A stretch of DNA of 64,000 nt from contig NZ_JAMXST010000005.1 in NCBI RefSeq assembly GCF_024124905.1, positions 597,593-661,592 of the forward strand, read 5' to 3'. Origin of the DNA: Cellulosimicrobium cellulans (GTDB lineage Bacteria > Actinomycetota > Actinomycetes > Actinomycetales > Cellulomonadaceae). The notes under the pieces are model-generated. The model had not been told where the DNA came from. It searched no databases and saw only the letters and a program-made list of their open reading frames with translations. Every line of letters begins with the position of its first letter. Position 1 is the first letter of the stretch. This document shows positions 17,586-26,301 of this stretch, piece after piece. Both the position numbers and the translations under genes were made by a program.

Positions 17586-18641
17586 ATGACCTCGACCCCG
17601 ACCGAGCATGCCGTGACCCAGCGACCGCACCGGGCGGCCCGGATCGAGGACCGGTGGCGCGCCGTCGTCTCCCGTTTCCAGAAGGCGCGGGGGTGGCGCC
17701 CCCGCGTCGAGCCGTTCGCGGGGTACGGCACCCCCCGGCGCGTGCGCGTGCTCGCGCGCGTGCTCCTCGCGAGCCCCGCGTTCGACCCCGCCCTGCACGA
17801 GCGCGAGTCCGCCGACCGGCGCGGCTGGCGCTACTTCTTCACCGCCCCCGCCCCGCGCGAGGAGGTCCGCGTGCACGTGGGCGACGCGACGGTCGACCTC
17901 GTGTCCGACCGCAGCGGCTACCTCGACGCGACGATCGACGTCGCGCTCACCCCGGGATGGCACGACGTGACGTTCCGCCCGTCCTCGGGCGCGGTCGCGA
18001 AGGGCCGCGTGCTCGTCGTGGCCGACGGGCGCCGGCTCGGCGTCGTGTCCGACATCGACGACACCGCGATGGTGACCGCCGTCCCGCGCCCCCTCATCGC
18101 CGCGTGGAACACGTTCGTCCGGCACTCGAGCGCGCGCGTCCCCGTGCCGGGCATGGCCGCGCTCTACCGCGGGATCGCGACGGAGCGCCCCGGCACCCCG
18201 TTCGTCTACCTGTCGACCGGCGCGTGGAACACCGCCGCGAACCTGCGCCGGTTCCTCCAGCGGCACGGGTTCCCGCCCGGCCCGCTCCTGCTCACCGACT
18301 GGGGCCCGACGAACACCGGCTGGTTCCGCAGCGGCCAGGAGCACAAGGACACCTCGCTCGACCGCCTCTTCCGCGAGCTGCCCGACGTCGACTGGCTGCT
18401 CGTGGGCGACGACGGCCAGCACGACCCCGAGATCTACGCGCGCGCCGCGCGGCTGCACCCCGACCACGTCGCCGCCGTCGCGATCCGCGAGCTGACTCCC
18501 GCGCAGCAGGTCCTCGCCCACGGCTCGCCGCTGCCCACGCCGGGCAGCCTCCCGGGCGAGGTCGGCCCCGGTGTCCCGACGGCGTTCGGCCCTGACGGCG
18601 ACGCGCTCACCCGTGCCCTCGCCCGGGCCCTGCGCCGCTGA
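17586..18641 (+). CDS. App1-family phosphatase domain protein (DUF2183)
   Basis: 351 aa. The C-terminal half carries the HAD-like catalytic motif VSDIDDTAMVT at about residues 155-165, then FVYLSTGAWNTAANLRRFL and LVGDDGQHDPEIYA. This is the conserved core of App1, the yeast phosphatidate phosphatase of actin patches, widespread in bacteria as DUF2183. The N-terminal part is a beta-rich domain (YFFTAPAPREEVRVHVGD). No signal peptide or membrane segment is visible, so it should be cytoplasmic. Substrate in bacteria is uncertain. Confidence 0.85.
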   Translation: MTSTPTEHAVTQRPHRAARIEDRWRAVVSRFQKARGWRPRVEPFAGYGTPRRVRVLARVLLASPAFDPALHERESADRRGWRYFFTAPAPREEVRVHVGDATVDLVSDRSGYLDATIDVALTPGWHDVTFRPSSGAVAKGRVLVVADGRRLGVVSDIDDTAMVTAVPRPLIAAWNTFVRHSSARVPVPGMAALYRGIATERPGTPFVYLSTGAWNTAANLRRFLQRHGFPPGPLLLTDWGPTNTGWFRSGQEHKDTSLDRLFRELPDVDWLLVGDDGQHDPEIYARAARLHPDHVAAVAIRELTPAQQVLAHGSPLPTPGSLPGEVGPGVPTAFGPDGDALTRALARALRR

Positions 18642-18708
18642 GAGCCCGCGGCGGACGAGTCACCGGTCACGTGGCACCGGCAGCAGCAGCGGCCGGTTCT
18701 TCCGCGAG

Positions 18709-18733
18709 GGAACTTTTCCCGCTCCCGCTGCGT
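18709..18733 (+). promoter_or_regulatory. Candidate ECF-type promoter (GGAAC / 17 / CGT)
   Basis: GGAAC at 18709-18713, a 17-base spacer, and CGT at 18731-18733, the classical ECF -35 and -10 arrangement. It would start transcription about 30 bases before ATG 18770 of the ECF sigma gene, suggesting autoregulation. Confidence 0.5.
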
Positions 18734-18769
18734 GCTGAGGGCGTGACGATCTCGACGAGGGCCACGCTC

Positions 18770-19366
18770 ATGACCGCGGACGACCCGCCACGACCGGGCG
18801 CCTGGGTCGACCGCGACCTGCACCTGGTCACCGGCGCGGGCCACGCCGAGGAGTTCGTGGCGTTCGTCGAGACGGCGAAGGACCCGCTCTACCGGCTCGC
18901 GTACCTGCTCTCGGGTGACCACCACCGCGCGGAAGAGCTCACCCAGCAGACGTTCGAGCGCACGTGGCGCTCGTGGCGGCGGGCGCGGCAGGGCGACCCG
19001 CTCGCGTACGCCCGCACGATCCTCGCGAACCTCCGCGTCGACACCTGGCGGCGCACGCGCCGTGAGGTGCTCACTGGCCTCGACCACGACTCACGCCGCC
19101 ACGCGCCCGACGCGACCGGGCTGGTCCACGACCGCGACGCCGTCGTGCGGGCGCTCCTCACCCTCCCGCTGCGGCAGCGCCGCGTGGTGGTGCTGCGGCA
19201 CCTGCTCGACCTCTCGGAGGCGGAGGTGTCGCGCGAGCTCGGGATCCCGGTGGGGACCGTGAAGTCCACGGCCTCTCGCGCGCTCGCCCGGCTCCGCACG
19301 GCCCTCGCCGACACCGGCTCACGCAGCGGCCCGCCGACCGCTCCGACCGAAGGAGACCCCTCGTGA
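18770..19366 (+). CDS. SigE-family ECF RNA polymerase sigma factor
   Basis: 198 aa. Sigma-70 region 2 is FVETAKDPLYRLAYLLSGDHHRAEELTQQTFERTWRSWRRA, region 4 is LPLRQRRVVVLRHLLDLSEAEVSRELGIPVGTVKSTASRALARLR. ATG 18770 is chosen because GAGG lies nine bases upstream and the ECF-type promoter would place the transcript start about 30 bases before it; GTG 18743 is the alternative. The stop overlaps the next gene by four bases (GTGA), so the downstream membrane protein is translationally coupled and is probably its anti-sigma partner. Confidence 0.9.
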   Translation: MTADDPPRPGAWVDRDLHLVTGAGHAEEFVAFVETAKDPLYRLAYLLSGDHHRAEELTQQTFERTWRSWRRARQGDPLAYARTILANLRVDTWRRTRREVLTGLDHDSRRHAPDATGLVHDRDAVVRALLTLPLRQRRVVVLRHLLDLSEAEVSRELGIPVGTVKSTASRALARLRTALADTGSRSGPPTAPTEGDPS

Positions 19367-20463
19367 CCGACCACGACGACGCGGCGTTCGCCGCCGGGCT
19401 GCGCGCCGCCGTCGCACCAGACCACCTGCACTCGGCCCTCGACGCCCACCGCGTCCTGACCTCGTCGCGTCGCGCGCAGCGCCGCCGCCGGACGGCCGCG
19501 CTCTCCGCGACGGCCGGGTGTGCCGCGGCGGTCGGGCTGCTCGCGGGGCCGCTGTCGGCCCGGACGGGGACCGACGACGCTCCGCTGCCGGCGGCCGCGC
19601 GCAGCACGGGTGCCGCGGGGGTGGTCGAGCTCGCCCCGGGCGTGACGGCCGCCGTCGACCCGCGCGTCCACGACCGCGCCGGGGGCGGGGTCGTGGTGGA
19701 CCTCGGCCTGCCGACGTGGGAGCCCGGGACGCGGTTCCTTCTCACGGTCGAGCCGGACGACGTCGACCAGCCGCTGCGGGTCTGGGCCGGCGACGACACC
19801 GACCTCGAGACGCTGCTGGCCGGTGGGAGCCTGCCCACCGGCCCGGTCGCCGGGTCGCGGGGGGACCTCGCCCTCGTGACCGGTCCGGACGGCAGCGACC
19901 AGCTCGCCGTCGGGCTCGTGGACGACCCGGGCACGACTGAGAACCCGACGATCGCGACCGTCGTGGCGCGGGAGACGCTGCTCGGTCCGGGGGAAGAGGC
20001 GCGCGCCACCGTCGACCTTCCCGTGACTGCCCTGGCCCCCGGCCCGTGGGGCGGCGTCTTCGCGATGCGGGTCACGGACGCGCGGACCGGTCTCCCCGCC
20101 CCCGCCGTCCGAGGGGTCTTCGTGCGCAGCCTGTACGACAGCGGCTACGGGTACGGCGGGTGCGACACCGACGGCGACGTCTGCACCACGGTGTGGGACG
20201 CGACGGAGGGCTCCCGGTCGGCTCCGACACGCAGCAGCGCGCTGTCAGCGGACGACGTCGCCATCCAGACCTTCGCCGAGGACTACGTGGCCGACGACCC
20301 GTGGGCCAGCCCCGCCGGGTTCGTCGCGGCATGCGTGGACGAACGCCGGGCGCTCGACGCATCGAGAGGGATCACCCGGGACGACGAGGACGACCTGACC
20401 TGGCAGTGCACCGCGGACGACATGCTCGACCCGCTCCGCTGGGAGCGTGACACCACACCGTGA
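19363..20463 (+). CDS. Single-pass membrane protein coupled to the ECF sigma factor (putative anti-sigma)
   Basis: 366 aa from GTG 19363, overlapping the sigma stop. About 38 cytoplasmic residues (MTDHDDAAFAAGLRAAVAPDH...) and a basic RRAQRRRR precede a transmembrane helix at about 44-62; the rest is extracellular with four cysteines, including CDTDGDVC and VAACVDE/LTWQCTADD. No ZAS-type HxxxCxxC zinc motif is present, so it is not a classical anti-sigma factor. Topology, gene order and coupling still support a regulatory role as the membrane sensor of the sigma factor (inference). Confidence 0.7.
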   Translation: MTDHDDAAFAAGLRAAVAPDHLHSALDAHRVLTSSRRAQRRRRTAALSATAGCAAAVGLLAGPLSARTGTDDAPLPAAARSTGAAGVVELAPGVTAAVDPRVHDRAGGGVVVDLGLPTWEPGTRFLLTVEPDDVDQPLRVWAGDDTDLETLLAGGSLPTGPVAGSRGDLALVTGPDGSDQLAVGLVDDPGTTENPTIATVVARETLLGPGEEARATVDLPVTALAPGPWGGVFAMRVTDARTGLPAPAVRGVFVRSLYDSGYGYGGCDTDGDVCTTVWDATEGSRSAPTRSSALSADDVAIQTFAEDYVADDPWASPAGFVAACVDERRALDASRGITRDDEDDLTWQCTADDMLDPLRWERDTTP

Positions 20464-20512
20464 CGCGGCGCGCCGGGGTGCCACGCGTCGTCGCGGGTGG
20501 TTGCCTGAGGGA

Positions 20513-21364
20513 ATGACGACGCCCGAGCTGCCCTTCCCCACGCCCGAGCCCGAACCCGAGCAGCCACGGCGGACCTGGCCGTGGATCGTGCTCACGATCG
20601 TCGCGGTCCTGGTGATCGCCCTGGTCGTGTGGCTCGTCAACCGTCCGACGCAGGACGCTCCCGCGGCGGAGACCCCGACCGCGACGGAGTCCCCGAACCC
20701 GTCGCCGACGGACACGGGCACGCCGACCGACGACACGTCGTCGCCCGCCGCCGAGGGGTGCCCCGCGGCGGGCGACGGCGTCCCCGCGGGCGCGGGCACG
20801 CACGAGATCGTCGACGTCGACGGCGACGGCCGCCCGGACACCGCGTGGCTGACCGGCGGCGCGGACCGCGCGTTCGGGATCACGACGGCGTCGGGCGCGA
20901 CGTTCTCCGCGCCGATCGAGTCCGCGAGCCCGGTCGCGGCGAGCGCGATCGTCCAGCTCGTCGCCGCGGGCGACGCGACGGCCCCGATCGCGCTCGTCGA
21001 CACGGGCCGCGAGGTCCTGCTGTTCTCCGCCGCCGACTGCGCCGTCACGCCGACGCAGAACGCCCAGGGCGAGCAGTACACGTTCGACAAGGGCTTCACC
21101 GGGTTCGGCACGGGCGTCGGCTGCACCGAGGTCGACGGGGAGCTGCACCTCGCGGGCCTGAACGCCGTGTCCGACGACGGCACGTCCTTCACCGTGTCGC
21201 GCACCTTCGTCGACCTCGACACGGGCGCGCAGACCGCCACGAACGGCGAGGAGGAGACGGTCGCCCAGGACGCAGCCCCGGACGACCCGGTGGTCACGAC
21301 CGCCCAGGAGACCACCTGCGGCACCCTGGTAGCGGGCCAAGACGGCCCGGTAGAACCCCAGTAG
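20513..21364 (+). CDS. Membrane-anchored extracellular protein of unknown function
   Basis: 283 aa. A proline-rich cytoplasmic N-terminus (TPELPFPTPEPEPEQPRR) leads to one helix WIVLTIVAVLVIALVVWLV, then a Thr/Pro/Ser-rich stalk to about residue 80 and a globular outer domain containing DVDGDGRPDTAWLTGG, an FG-GAP-like calcium-binding motif. Three conserved-looking cysteines (EGCPAAG, ADCAVT, GCTEVDG) plus a terminal TTCGTL could form disulfides. Start ATG 20513 follows GAGGGA with short spacing. It lies 49 bp after the presumed anti-sigma gene and may be part of the same regulon. Confidence 0.7.
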   Translation: MTTPELPFPTPEPEPEQPRRTWPWIVLTIVAVLVIALVVWLVNRPTQDAPAAETPTATESPNPSPTDTGTPTDDTSSPAAEGCPAAGDGVPAGAGTHEIVDVDGDGRPDTAWLTGGADRAFGITTASGATFSAPIESASPVAASAIVQLVAAGDATAPIALVDTGREVLLFSAADCAVTPTQNAQGEQYTFDKGFTGFGTGVGCTEVDGELHLAGLNAVSDDGTSFTVSRTFVDLDTGAQTATNGEEETVAQDAAPDDPVVTTAQETTCGTLVAGQDGPVEPQ

Positions 21365-21369
21365 CCCGC

Positions 21370-21424
21370 CGAGCACGACGTTGCTGTCGTTATCGGGCTG
21401 ATAACGACAGCAACATCGTGCTCG
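21370..21424. repeat. 55-bp intergenic palindrome (25-5-25), copy A
   Basis: Arms 21370-21394 and 21400-21424 pair with one mismatch around loop GGGCT. The outer end is CGAGCACGA and the inner end TGTCGTTATC. A second palindrome with the same arm length, loop length and same end motifs lies at 48298-48352. Here it lies between convergent genes, so it may act as a terminator; the shared sequence suggests a repeat family. Confidence 0.85.
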
Positions 21425-21457
21425 CCGGGGGGTAGCGTCGTGGTCGGCGGAGCGGGC

Positions 21458-22618
21458 TCACCCGCGGCCGCAGGCGCGGCAGGTGCCGCGGCGGCGGAGC
21501 CAGTAGGCGTAGGTGGCCGCGCCGAGGGCGAGGGACCACAGCGGCCACAGGAACATCGGGCCGACGGCGCCCCACGAGTCCGCGGTGAGCGCCAGGCGGC
21601 TCTCGCCGAGGCCGAGGACGATGAGCGAGAGCCCCGCGGGGAGGACCGCGACCGCCACGATCGTCGCGGGGATCACCGCCAGCCCGACCGGGACCCGCCG
21701 GCCCGCGAGCCCGACCATCCACCGGGGGAAGACCTCGCCCCAGCGCTGGAAGAGTCCGAGCGTGAGCACCGCGCCGACGAGCGCGAAGCCGCCCAGCCCG
21801 AGCGCCGCGACCCACCCGTCGTCCCCGGCGAGCTGTGCGACGTCGTCGGGCGAGAAGCCGAGCGGGATGCCGAGGACCCACGCGATGCGCGTCACCGCGT
21901 AGAGGGCGGGGACCGCAGCGGCGACGAGCGCGGCCGTCCGGCCCCAGCGGGCCGCGGCGGCGGGCGTCGTCCAGGCGGGGTCGTGGCCGTCGTGGCGGCG
22001 CCCGCACGACGCGCACGCACCGACCCCACGGCGCACGAACCGCCACGTCGAGGCGACGAGCAGCGCGCCGCCGGCCAGGAGCGCGAGCTGCGTGAGCGGG
22101 CCCGCGCCGACAAAGTTCTCGAAGGCCGCCCGCATCACGGGGTCGAACGGCGCCATGACGAGCGTGACCGGCAGGTACCCGAGCCGGGCCAGGATGGACG
22201 CGTCGGTGAGCGCGAGCACCCCGGCCGAGACGACCGCGGTGGCCGCGACCGTCAGCGCGCGGTCGGCCCGGGCGACGGGGCCGTGCCGGGCCCCGAGCCA
22301 CGCCCGCAGCGCGGTCGCCGCGCCGACGAGCGCGAGGACCGCGACCCAGGGCGTGAGCGTCGCGCCCGCGACCTCGCTCAGGGCGCCGAACGACAGGTCG
22401 TTCGCGTCACCCACCGCGAGCGTGCCGCCGGTCAGGGTGACGACGAGGGCCGCGACGCCTCCGACCGCCCACCACGCGGCGGCGGTCGGGGCGATCCACC
22501 GCCCGCGGGCGGCGTGCCGGCCGGGGCCGGGCGGCGCACCGGCGAGGGAGCCGACGATGACCGGGCGCGGGCCGGACGGCGCGGTGACGGAGGACGGGGG
22601 CGGGGTTCGTGTGCTCAT
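21458..22618 (-). CDS. Multi-pass membrane protein with paired Cys-x2-Cys motifs
   Basis: 386 aa from ATG 22618 with GAGG about nine bases upstream. About eight hydrophobic segments are visible after a 45-residue Pro-rich start. Two short cysteine motifs, GACASCGRRHDGHD in a middle loop and TCRACGRG at the extreme C-terminus, look like zinc-knuckle halves on the same membrane face. It lies 85 bp downstream of the LuxR-type response regulator and two-component kinase on the same strand, so it may be part of that operon or its output. No family assigned. Confidence 0.75.
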   Translation of the reverse strand: MSTRTPPPSSVTAPSGPRPVIVGSLAGAPPGPGRHAARGRWIAPTAAAWWAVGGVAALVVTLTGGTLAVGDANDLSFGALSEVAGATLTPWVAVLALVGAATALRAWLGARHGPVARADRALTVAATAVVSAGVLALTDASILARLGYLPVTLVMAPFDPVMRAAFENFVGAGPLTQLALLAGGALLVASTWRFVRRGVGACASCGRRHDGHDPAWTTPAAAARWGRTAALVAAAVPALYAVTRIAWVLGIPLGFSPDDVAQLAGDDGWVAALGLGGFALVGAVLTLGLFQRWGEVFPRWMVGLAGRRVPVGLAVIPATIVAVAVLPAGLSLIVLGLGESRLALTADSWGAVGPMFLWPLWSLALGAATYAYWLRRRGTCRACGRG

Positions 22619-22703
22619 GACTCGACCCTCGCGTCCGGCGGTCCGCGCCGGATCCCCCGCGGCGACGACGTCGCTCCCCCGTGCGGGGGAACGCTCGCGA
22701 CGG

Positions 22704-23354
22704 TCAGCCCGCCCGGACGAAGCCCGACTCGTAGGCGCGCACGACGGCCTGCGTGCGGTCGCGCACCCCGAGCTTGGCGAGGACGTTGCCGACGTGCGTG
22801 CGCACCGTCTCGACGCCGAGGTAGAGCTCGCCCGCGATCTCCGCGTTCGACAACCCCTGCGCCACGAGCCGCAGCACCTCGCCCTCGCGCTCGGTGAGGT
22901 GCGCGTCGCGCAGCGCGTCACCCGCGGGCGGTCGCGCCGTCGCGAGCCGCCGCACGGCGTCGGGGAACAGGAGCGACTCGCCCCGCGCGACGACACGGAC
23001 CGCCTGCGCGACCTCCTCGGGCCGCGCGCGCTTGAGCAGGAACCCGTGCGCGCCCGCGCGCAGCGCGTCGAGCACGTGGTCGTCGTTCTCGAACGTCGTG
23101 AGGACCAGCACGCGCGGCGCGTCGTCGCGCTCGAGGAGGGCGCGCGTCGCCGCGATCCCGTCGACGCGCGGCATGCGCACGTCCATGAGCACGACGTCGG
23201 GTCGCGTCCGCGCGACGACGCCCGGCACCTCCGCGCCGTCGCCCGCCTCGCCGACGACCTCGAGGTCCGGCTCCGCGCCGAGGATGACGCGCAGCCCCGC
23301 GCGCACCAGGGGCTCGTCGTCCACGAGCACCACGCGCGTCGTCCCGTCGGTCAT
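22704..23354 (-). CDS. NarL/LuxR-family response regulator
   Basis: 216 aa. The receiver domain has the acidic pair VDDE (12-14), phospho-acceptor D58 in VVLMDVRMP, and conserved Thr/Lys in VLTTF and FLLKRARPEE. The C-terminal LuxR helix-turn-helix is LTEREGEVLRLVAQGLSNAEIAGELYLGVETVRTHVGNVLAKLGVRDRTQAVV. Its ATG overlaps the kinase stop (ATGA), so the pair is translationally coupled. The likely targets are nearby genes, including the membrane protein downstream. Confidence 0.95.
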   Translation of the reverse strand: MTDGTTRVVLVDDEPLVRAGLRVILGAEPDLEVVGEAGDGAEVPGVVARTRPDVVLMDVRMPRVDGIAATRALLERDDAPRVLVLTTFENDDHVLDALRAGAHGFLLKRARPEEVAQAVRVVARGESLLFPDAVRRLATARPPAGDALRDAHLTEREGEVLRLVAQGLSNAEIAGELYLGVETVRTHVGNVLAKLGVRDRTQAVVRAYESGFVRAG

Positions 23355-24688
23355 CCGCCCGATCCTGCCAGCGGGAACGTCGCGCGCACGACCCACGCGC
23401 CGCCGTCGGGCGCCGGACCCGCCGACACCTCGCCGCGCAGCAGGTGGGTCCGCTCGCGCATGCCCGCGAGACCGCGACGCTCGCGGCCGGGGTCGCCGGG
23501 TGCCCGACGGCGCGTACCCGGTCCGAGCGCGTTGCGCACCTCGACGACGAGCGCGCTGCCCGGACCCCGCGCCACCGCGACGGCGACCGGCTCGCCGGGC
23601 GCGTGGCGGAGCGCGTTCGTGAGCGCCTCCTGCACGACCCGGTACGCCTCCTGCGACACCGCGCGCGGGACGTCGGGCAGCAGGACCTCGTCCTGCGCGA
23701 GGTGCACGTCGACGCCCGTGCGGCGCGCGTCGTCGAGCAGGGCGTCGAGGTCGGCGAGCGTGCGCGCCGGGCTGCGCACGGGCGCGCCGCCACGCGTGGC
23801 CGCGGCGGCGTCCGCGCGGAGCAGGCCGAGCACGTGGTCGAGGTCCGCCATGGCGGTACGGCCCGTCTCCTCGATCGCGGCGAGCGCGGCACGCGCGGCG
23901 ACCGGGTCGCGGTCGAGGAGGCGGGCGGCCGCGGCGGCCTGGAGGGTCGTGACGGTCAGCGCGTGGCCGACCGAGTCGTGCAGCTCGCGCGCGAGCCGGC
24001 CCCGCTCGGCGTCGCGGTCGGCCGCCGCCTCGAGCTCGGCGATGCGCTCCGTCTGGTCGGGGCCGAGGAGCGGGAGCGCCGCCTGACGCAGCACGGCGCG
24101 CGCGAGCGCGACGGCGTACGGGACGGCGAGCAGCGCGAGCACCGCGGTGACCAGCCACGCCCACGGGGGCAGCGCCTCCCACGGGCGCCAGTCGGCGAGG
24201 AGCACCGGCTCCACGCCCGTCGCGGAGAGGACGAGCTGGGTCGCCACCGGGACGAGGAACAGCACCACGACGAGCACCGCGGCGCCGAGCGCGAGGTGGA
24301 GCCCGTACCAGGCGGCGGCGCGCCAGCGCGTGGCTGCGCCCGGCGGCGGGGCGCCCGGCGCCGGCTGAGGCACGGCCACGTCGAGGAACGTCCGCACCGC
24401 CGCGATTTCGAGCGCGCGGACGGGAGCGAGGAACGGCGGCGTGCTCACGAGGACCGCCGAGACGAGCGCGAGGACGACCGTCGCGACGCGCGGCGTCTGC
24501 AACGAGGCGAACATCTGCACGAACCCGCCGACCAGCGTCACGTACGCGCCGGCGACCACGCCGCCGACCACGAGGTAGACCCCGGCCCGCACCGTGGCCG
24601 CGCTGCGCAGCGGCGCGACGACGCGCTCCCACCCGGCCTGCCCCGGCGCGGGCGCCGCACGGGTCGTGCGGGCGTCGTCGGGCGTCAT
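23351..24688 (-). CDS. DesK/NarL-type sensor histidine kinase
   Basis: 445 aa. Several N-terminal transmembrane helices (about residues 30-230) serve as sensor. The dimerisation helix is RLARELHDSVGHALTVTTLQ with the phospho-acceptor His in the HisKA_3 motif, followed by the ATPase domain: EAYRVVQEALTNALRHAPGEPVAV (N box), and C-terminal RRGLAGMRERTHLLRGEVSAGP (G box). There is no large extracellular domain, so the signal is probably membrane- or lipid-related, as for DesK. It is coupled to the response regulator by a 4-bp overlap. ATG 24688 gives a typical short cytoplasmic N-terminus. Confidence 0.92.
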   Translation of the reverse strand: MTPDDARTTRAAPAPGQAGWERVVAPLRSAATVRAGVYLVVGGVVAGAYVTLVGGFVQMFASLQTPRVATVVLALVSAVLVSTPPFLAPVRALEIAAVRTFLDVAVPQPAPGAPPPGAATRWRAAAWYGLHLALGAAVLVVVLFLVPVATQLVLSATGVEPVLLADWRPWEALPPWAWLVTAVLALLAVPYAVALARAVLRQAALPLLGPDQTERIAELEAAADRDAERGRLARELHDSVGHALTVTTLQAAAAARLLDRDPVAARAALAAIEETGRTAMADLDHVLGLLRADAAAATRGGAPVRSPARTLADLDALLDDARRTGVDVHLAQDEVLLPDVPRAVSQEAYRVVQEALTNALRHAPGEPVAVAVARGPGSALVVEVRNALGPGTRRRAPGDPGRERRGLAGMRERTHLLRGEVSAGPAPDGGAWVVRATFPLAGSGG

Positions 24689-24820
24689 GCCCCCAGTCTC
24701 GCGGGACGGCGCGGGGAGCGCCTCCCCCGGCCGGGGGAACGTGGCACCCTCCTGCGGCCCTCCCCGCGTGCCGCGCACGTCCCCCGCGCGGTCCCGCCCC
24801 GCCGCTGGTCCAATGGGCCC

Positions 24821-25564
24821 ATGATCGGCTTCTGGTGGGGTCTCGTCGGGGCGTCGTCGCTGCTCCTGGGTGCCGCGCTGGTCTTCTGGCGACCGCCGGG
24901 ACAGCGGCTCGTCGGGCTCATCATGGCGTTCGGGTCGGGCGTCCTCATCAGCGCGGTCGCGTACGACCTCGTGGAGGACGCGTCCACGCACGCGAGCGGG
25001 CTCGTGCTGCTCGTGGGCCTCGCGGGCGGGGCGCTCACGTTCTTCGTCGGCGACCGCATCATCGACCGGATGGGCGGCGAGGGCCGCAAGCGGTCCACCG
25101 GCGTGCAGGCGGAGTCCGTCCAGGCGGCGGGCGGCACGGGCGGCGCGGCGATCGCGCTCGGCACGGTGCTCGACGGCATCCCCGAGTCCGTGGTGCTCGG
25201 CGCGACCCTCATCGGGGGCGGCGGCGTGAGCGTCGCGATGCTCGCCGCCGTGTTCGTCTCGAACCTGCCCGAGGCGATGTCCGCGACGTCGGGACTGCTC
25301 AAGGCGGGCACGAAGCCGTCGCGGCTCTGGGTGCTGTGGGGGTCGACGACCCTGGTCTCGGCGCTCGCGGCCGGGATCGGCTACGTCGCGCTCGACGGCG
25401 CGTCGCCCGCGGTCGTGGCGATCACGCAGGCGTTCGCCGCGGGGGCGCTGCTCACCATGCTCGTCGACACGATGATCCCGGAGGCCACCGAGTTCGGCGG
25501 CCCGGTCACGGGGCTCGTGACGGTGCTGGGCTTCGCGACGGCGTTCGGGCTGAGCTCGCTCTGA
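24821..25564 (+). CDS. ZIP-family metal transporter-like protein lacking key histidines
   Basis: 247 aa with about seven to eight transmembrane segments. The ZIP helix IV signature, normally HNxPEG, is replaced by VLDGIPESVVLG, and the helix V motif, normally HExPHE, by FVSNLPEAMSAT; a third TMIPEA follows. The Pro-Glu scaffold of the binuclear site remains while histidines are Asp, Ser or Asn. The protein may move a harder cation or have lost transport. TCCAAT lies six bases before ATG 24821 and no ribosome binding site is seen, consistent with a leaderless transcript. Confidence 0.8.
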   Translation: MIGFWWGLVGASSLLLGAALVFWRPPGQRLVGLIMAFGSGVLISAVAYDLVEDASTHASGLVLLVGLAGGALTFFVGDRIIDRMGGEGRKRSTGVQAESVQAAGGTGGAAIALGTVLDGIPESVVLGATLIGGGGVSVAMLAAVFVSNLPEAMSATSGLLKAGTKPSRLWVLWGSTTLVSALAAGIGYVALDGASPAVVAITQAFAAGALLTMLVDTMIPEATEFGGPVTGLVTVLGFATAFGLSSL

Positions 25565-25567
25565 GCC

Positions 25568-26212
25568 TCAGGCCGCGAGGTCCTGGCCGCTCATGCGGTG
25601 GATCGACGCCATGACCTCGTCCGTGAGCTCGCGCCGCGCCTGCGCGGGCTTGGTGCCGGCCGTGATCTGACGCTGCGGGTCGATCGGCTTGCCGAAGTGC
25701 ACCTCGACGCGGTGCAGGCGCGGGATCCGCTTGCCGATGGGCTGCACCTTGTCCGTGCCGCGCACCGCCACGGGGACGACCGGCGCGTGCCCGGCGAGCG
25801 CGAGCCACGCGACGCCCGTGCGGCCCGGGTGGAGCTTGCCGTCGCGCGAGCGCGTGCCCTCGGGGTAGATGCCGAACGCGCCGCCGCGCTGCAGCACCTC
25901 GAGCGCGTCCTCGAGCGAGCGCTGCCCCGCCCGCGGGTCGTCGCGCTGGACGGGGATCATGCCGATCGTCGTGAAGAACCAGCGCGACAGCCGGCCCTTG
26001 AGCCCGCGGCCCGTGAAGTACTCGGCCTTCGCGAGGAACGTGACGTGCCGCGGCGCGACGATCGGGATGAGGATCGAGTCGATGAACGACAGGTGGTTGC
26101 TCGCGAGGATGACCGCCCCGTTGCGCGGGATGTTGTTGCGTCCGGTCACCTGTGGCCGCAGCAGCACGTAGGCGAGCAGCGACAGGATGAGCCTCAGGAC
26201 GCGGTAGGTCAT
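25568..26212 (-). CDS. 1-acyl-sn-glycerol-3-phosphate acyltransferase-like protein
   Basis: 214 aa. PlsC-type acyltransferase for phospholipid synthesis. Motif I is NHLSFIDS (NHxxxxD), motif III is FGIYPEGTRSRDG, and motif IV VPVAVRGTDKVQPIG. The hydrophobic N-terminus (VLRLILSLLAYVLL) anchors it to the inner face of the membrane. CACAAT lies six bases before ATG 26212, with no ribosome binding site. It is convergent with the ZIP gene with only a 3-bp gap. Confidence 0.9.
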   Translation of the reverse strand: MTYRVLRLILSLLAYVLLRPQVTGRNNIPRNGAVILASNHLSFIDSILIPIVAPRHVTFLAKAEYFTGRGLKGRLSRWFFTTIGMIPVQRDDPRAGQRSLEDALEVLQRGGAFGIYPEGTRSRDGKLHPGRTGVAWLALAGHAPVVPVAVRGTDKVQPIGKRIPRLHRVEVHFGKPIDPQRQITAGTKPAQARRELTDEVMASIHRMSGQDLAA

Positions 26213-26301
26213 CCGTTCATTGTGCACCGTCGTCGGCGCACGTCCGTGCACGCTGCGTTCGACGCCGGCGTTCCCGCAGGTCGTCCGACGTCACCTCCGG
26301 T

